Assembly (NCBI GenBank): GCA_948470475.1
Contig: OX419344.1
Coordinates: 21,168,225-21,232,224 of the forward strand
DNA from: Galaxea fascicularis
Taxonomy: Eukaryota; Cnidaria; Anthozoa; Scleractinia; Euphylliidae
Length of the DNA: 64,000 nt
Direction of reading: 5' to 3'
The notes below the pieces were generated by a model, which saw nothing but the letters and a program-made list of their open reading frames with translations, did no database searches and was not told where the DNA came from. Shown one piece after another: positions 60,714-64,000 of the stretch; position 1 is the first letter of the stretch; each line of letters begins with the position of its first letter. The position numbers and the translations under genes are program-made.

Positions 60714-60785
60714 GTTCCTGTAGCTCAGTGGTTAGAGCATCCGACCACTGTTACAGAGGTTGTAGGTTCGATTCCTGCTTGGGAC
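60714..60785 (+). tRNA. tRNA-like sequence with A and B boxes, degenerate anticodon arm
   Basis: 72 nt. Acceptor GTTCCTG/TTGGGAC (mostly paired), D arm GCTC/GAGC, T arm GTAGG-TTCGATT-CCTGC, A box TAGCTCAGTGG and B box GGTTCGATTCC. The anticodon stem hardly pairs and the triplet by position is ACT, so the isotype is not safe. Possibly a SINE head or tRNA pseudogene. Confidence 0.45.
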
Positions 60786-61605
60786 TCTGATTTCTTTTTA
60801 GTTGTCCTTTCGCCCCTTGCCAAGCAACTAGCATATCACAATAGCTGGATTCCCCAGCTACTCTTTCCACATCCTGACCTTCTTCAGAAATTAGTGACAA
60901 TTCTGATTTTCTTCAAGTGACCCAACTGACTTTGTAGCCCTCATAGTCATAGAGGATCTGACTGACATAAAGTTCTTTTTATCTCAGTATGGACATGGCA
61001 AAGCCATCAAGCAAACGAGGATCAAGTGGATAAATCAACTTGAAGGTGAATATTGCTATCCTCTATTAACTGTAGGTTTTAAAAAGACCATATAAGCTGC
61101 TTAAGTTGCAAATGTTCTGCTGAATGTAGTGGCTGCAAGCTGTCACAAAATTTAGTATTATCAGCAGAGTTGATAGTGTAAATTGACCACCGTACAGGGA
61201 TTCTAAAAGCTGACGTTCCAAGTGTTAGCCCTTCGTCAGAGTGTATCGAGGAATTGCGGGTTGTGTGTAGTTTTTATAGTGGAGTAGGAGCTACAGCATT
61301 GGTGGTAAAATGGCAAGGAGAAAAATAGGAATAGTTTACTACTCCTCCTTGCCAAACTAGTTTTAATGCTTAACTGTTTTTCATTTTCCGGCAACTATTA
61401 CAAACAAATTACTGGTGTAGCGATGGGCACAAGAATGGGACCTACAATCGGTGTCAAAACTGTGGACACATTAACCTTTTTAACCCTCTATTTCATCAAG
61501 GTGCTCCCTTTTTGCCCCCCTCACTTGTCCTGTCAGCCCCCCTCCCCCCTCCCTCCCCCCAAACAATGTTATGCAGCAAAGTCTGTGATCTTGAGGTACA
61601 AACAA

Positions 61606-61757
61606 GCAACATTGCAGGGCTGTGCTATAGCGGCACCTGGTCGTCCCTGGCGACTTACTTTTGCCATTGCTGGGCAACCAGGAAATATTAGTTTTTGCAC
61701 CAAACTTATATGCTGGGCGCCCAACTACTTTTCTTAGAGCACAGCCTTGCATTGGAT
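61606..61757. mobile_element. Small MITE inside the Penelope-like element
   Basis: TTGCAGGGCTGTGCTATAG at the left and the inverse TGCAAGGCTGTGCTCTAAG at the right. About 150 bp, non-coding. It is part of the 435-bp stretch that interrupts the RT between MGP and YVEYQ. Confidence 0.55.
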
Positions 61758-62922
61758 GGCGGAGCAGGGTCTTTTTTGCGCGATAAAAAGAGTGGTGTCT
61801 TTTGGTACACTAAAACTACTATAGAAACACAATGTGTCAACTAACTACATGTATGTCACAGATTGTAGCTATAGCTATAATGGCAATCTTATTGTAGGAT
61901 ATGTTGAATACCAATTTTTTTATCAGTACCATGGCCCCAAACCTGAACTCTACAGCCACTACTTAGACAATTGCATTGGTGCTAATTTTCATCCTGCTCT
62001 TAAACATACTTGGGAAATTTCGGAAACTTCATTGGCTTTCCTAGATATCAAAGTTTCTATCAGTGGCAACGTTTTATGTACCAGTGTGTACTACAAACCT
62101 ACAGATTCTCACAGTTATTTGTTGTATTCATCATCACATCTGTCACATGTCAAGAACTCCGCTCATTATTCTCAATTTCTTAGACTTTGACGTCTATGTA
62201 GTAATGACTCTGATTTTTCCAGTAAATCAAAGGAGATGTGCCAGTTCTTCAAAAAATGTGGCTATTCTGCCTCTGGTCAAAGCAGGCCATCATCGCACAC
62301 AACAAATATTTGATCGACGGTCAGCACTACAATCATCACAAAAGGATAAGAATGACAGGATTCCATTCACCCTCACTTTCCATCCTCATAATCACGTAGT
62401 CAAAAATATCATTCTTAATAACTTTAAATTACTCCCAAATGATCCAGAGACTGGTAGAATCTTTTTGCAACCTCCACTAATTTCATTCAAAGACAGCAAA
62501 AACGTAGGCAACTATTTAGTAAGAAGCGCTTTTAAAACTAACAAACAACCCCCCACTTTCAAATGCATGCACTCACAATGTAAAACGTGTCCTTTCATTC
62601 TTAACACTAGCAAAATATTGGGACCTAAGTGATCTGTTAAGATCACCAGTCGTTTCACATGTACCTCTGCAAATGTCATTTATTGCATAACCTGTACATT
62701 GTGTCATAAATTATACATTGGCAAGACAGGAAGACAACTAGGCGACAGATTCCATGAACGCCTTCGCAATGTTGAGAAGAAGCCAGTCGCTCGTCATTTT
62801 AATTTTCCTAACCACTCCGAACAACACATGGCTATCTGTGGCCTTTCCCTACATCAAGGTACAATGGAAAGCCGCAAGAATCTGGAACAAAAATTCATCT
62901 TCACTCATCACTTTTCATTTAA

Positions 62923-63896
62923 CCCATTGACGCCCAGCCGTTTTTACGTTTTCGGAGTGATTTTCCACCTGTTAACAATCCATAGCATTTCGTGACTCTT
63001 TATTTGAAACTACAATGGAAAGTGGTGCTGTCCTAAGGCACTGGAGGCTCACTGAAGTGAAACATTCTGATGTAGCCATTTTTCATCTGTGGAGCTACAA
63101 GAACAGCCCAAGTTGAGTTTGCTTACGAGTTTTGCTAAGGTTACAGCCATTTCTCATCTGTAGTGGCTGCCTGATGAGCATCATTAAGCGTGACGGTAGC
63201 TAAGAGTCCACTTTCCCAAAGAACCAAGCAAGGTGATGTACTTTGTTGTTGAATTTGGCTTGTTACTCGACAAACTGGGAATTTGGCCGGTCGGACACTT
63301 AGTACCTTTGGACCTACTGTTGCATATTTTGGAATTTGTGAGCACTAAAGATCACCACAAGCACGAATTTTTGGCGGTAGGTCGGAGTGGCTGAGTTTAT
63401 TTGTGAAAGAATTGGGGAAAGGAATGAGCGCTGTCAAAAATTCTCGTTTCCCAGCATGCAATACAGTTGAGATGTTGAAAATGGCGGAAAGGCCCAAATG
63501 CACTGGAACAAAAGGCTGTATCTACGTTCGGGAGAAGAATATGAACAAAAAAGTCATTTTTAAGCCGGAACAAGGACTGAATTTTGTTATGATGGTTGAA
63601 GTTTGTTTTTTTGACGATGATTTCTTTAAAAAACATAAAGGCAAAAAGGGGCAGTTTCGTCGTTTCTCTTTGACGTTAAAAACCGTCATTTTCGTTCTTG
63701 TCCAAACTCAAAAGGCCATATTTCGTAAAAATCGCTACATTTCTTGCATTTATTGGATATCCAAATGTAAAAGAACATTCCATTTCGTGCTCACAACTGG
63801 CAGTTAAGGCAATATTTGTGTGATTGAGAAAGTTGCAATGTTTTGAAGCATGGGAGTCTTGTGTGGCCAGTTTTGGCCGGGACAGGAGTCAATGGG
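62923..63896 (+). mobile_element. piggyBac-type element, TTAA flanks, non-autonomous
   Basis: TTAA at 62919-62922 and 63897-63900. The ends CCCATTGACGCC... and ...AATGGG are inverted, and CCC/GGG next to TTAA is the piggyBac form. At 974 bp it is too short for the transposase. It splits the 3' end of the Penelope-like element. Confidence 0.8.
63403..63807 (+). CDS. Unrecognised ORF inside the piggyBac-type element
   Basis: 134-codon frame. From the internal Met at MAERPKCTGTKGCIYVREKN to about residue 100 it is basic with MMVEVCFFDDDFFKKHKGKK. I see no piggyBac transposase motif (no DDD catalytic pattern with the right spacing, no C-terminal Cys-rich domain). It may be noise. Confidence 0.2.
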   Translation: MKELGKGMSAVKNSRFPACNTVEMLKMAERPKCTGTKGCIYVREKNMNKKVIFKPEQGLNFVMMVEVCFFDDDFFKKHKGKKGQFRRFSLTLKTVIFVLVQTQKAIFRKNRYISCIYWISKCKRTFHFVLTTGS

Positions 63897-64000
63897 TTAA
63901 CTAATGTATTCCTATTTTTCATGTTGCCATGTTACCACCAATAGCGTAGCTCCAACTCCACTATAAAAACTACACACAACCCATAATTCCTCAATTCGCT

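Larger units (their letters stand above)
61240..64000 (+). mobile_element. Penelope-like retroelement (RT and GIY-YIG endonuclease), defective
   Basis: RT core fragment YYKQITGVAMGTRMGP at 61390-61450. After an insertion come YVEYQFFYQYHGPKPELYSH with YLDNCIG in place of the usual Y-x-D-D, then the thumb-like part (SFKDSKNVGNYLVRSAFK, CKTCPFI). The GIY-YIG endonuclease (VIYCITCTLCHKLYIGKTGR...DRFHERL) is at 62670-62800, and KNLEQKFIF at the end. In-frame stops and shifts occur at about 62187 and 62230. Near-identical sequences in inverted orientation bound it: GGAATTGCGGGTTGTGTGTA at 61251 and its inverse at the very end of the window (about 63960-64000). Dead copy, N terminus lacking. Confidence 0.8.

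Overview
The window is animal nuclear DNA, most likely from an anthozoan cnidarian such as a stony coral. This is an inference, not a proven assignment. It rests on compact exons with GT-AG introns, metazoan gene families (PCCA, a metabotropic GABA-B-like receptor, a class A GPCR, CALHM), a high load of short inverted-repeat DNA elements, Penelope-like and LTR/non-LTR retroelement remains, and the absence of bacterial gene organisation.

Layout. 1-3.1 kb: the 3' end of PCCA on the + strand, five exons carrying the biotinyl domain. 3.1-6.8 kb: non-coding, with repeats. 6.8-32.7 kb: one large minus-strand gene for a family C GPCR of the GABA-B type. I could build 17 exons by hand, and their joined length stays in frame for 812 residues. 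Its introns hold a complete single-exon class A GPCR (10.2-11.4 kb, same strand), two related minisatellites, a PIF/Harbinger-type element with a Myb/SANT-like ORF, several foldback elements, an unrecognised 191-residue ORF and two paralogous small zinc-ribbon ORFs, one of them frameshifted. 32.7-38.9 kb: dispersed repeats, a tRNA-like sequence and a near-perfect 155-bp palindrome. 38.9-39.7 kb: a single-exon CALHM-family channel (-). 42.0-42.9 kb: a two-exon minus-strand gene for an 89-residue secreted precursor that looks like a neuropeptide precursor with one C-terminal, disulfide-capable, amidatable peptide. 46.3-49.8 kb: foldback elements and a tRNA-like sequence. 49.9-50.9 kb: a tentative small Cys-rich two-exon gene. 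52.7-64.0 kb: nested transposons. These are an LTR-retroelement gag/protease remnant cut by three DNA elements, a repeat carrying a 5'-truncated LINE that itself carries a TIR element (with an empty-site copy 5 kb upstream), and a Penelope-like element interrupted by a piggyBac-like TTAA element.

The genes do not form a pathway. The receptor, the nested GPCR, the CALHM channel and the putative peptide precursor are all cell-signalling genes and all lie on the minus strand, but nothing in the sequence shows that they act together. The best candidates for something undescribed are the peptide precursor (41990-42890), the small zinc-ribbon pair (25646-27139) and the Cys-rich ORF near 50 kb.
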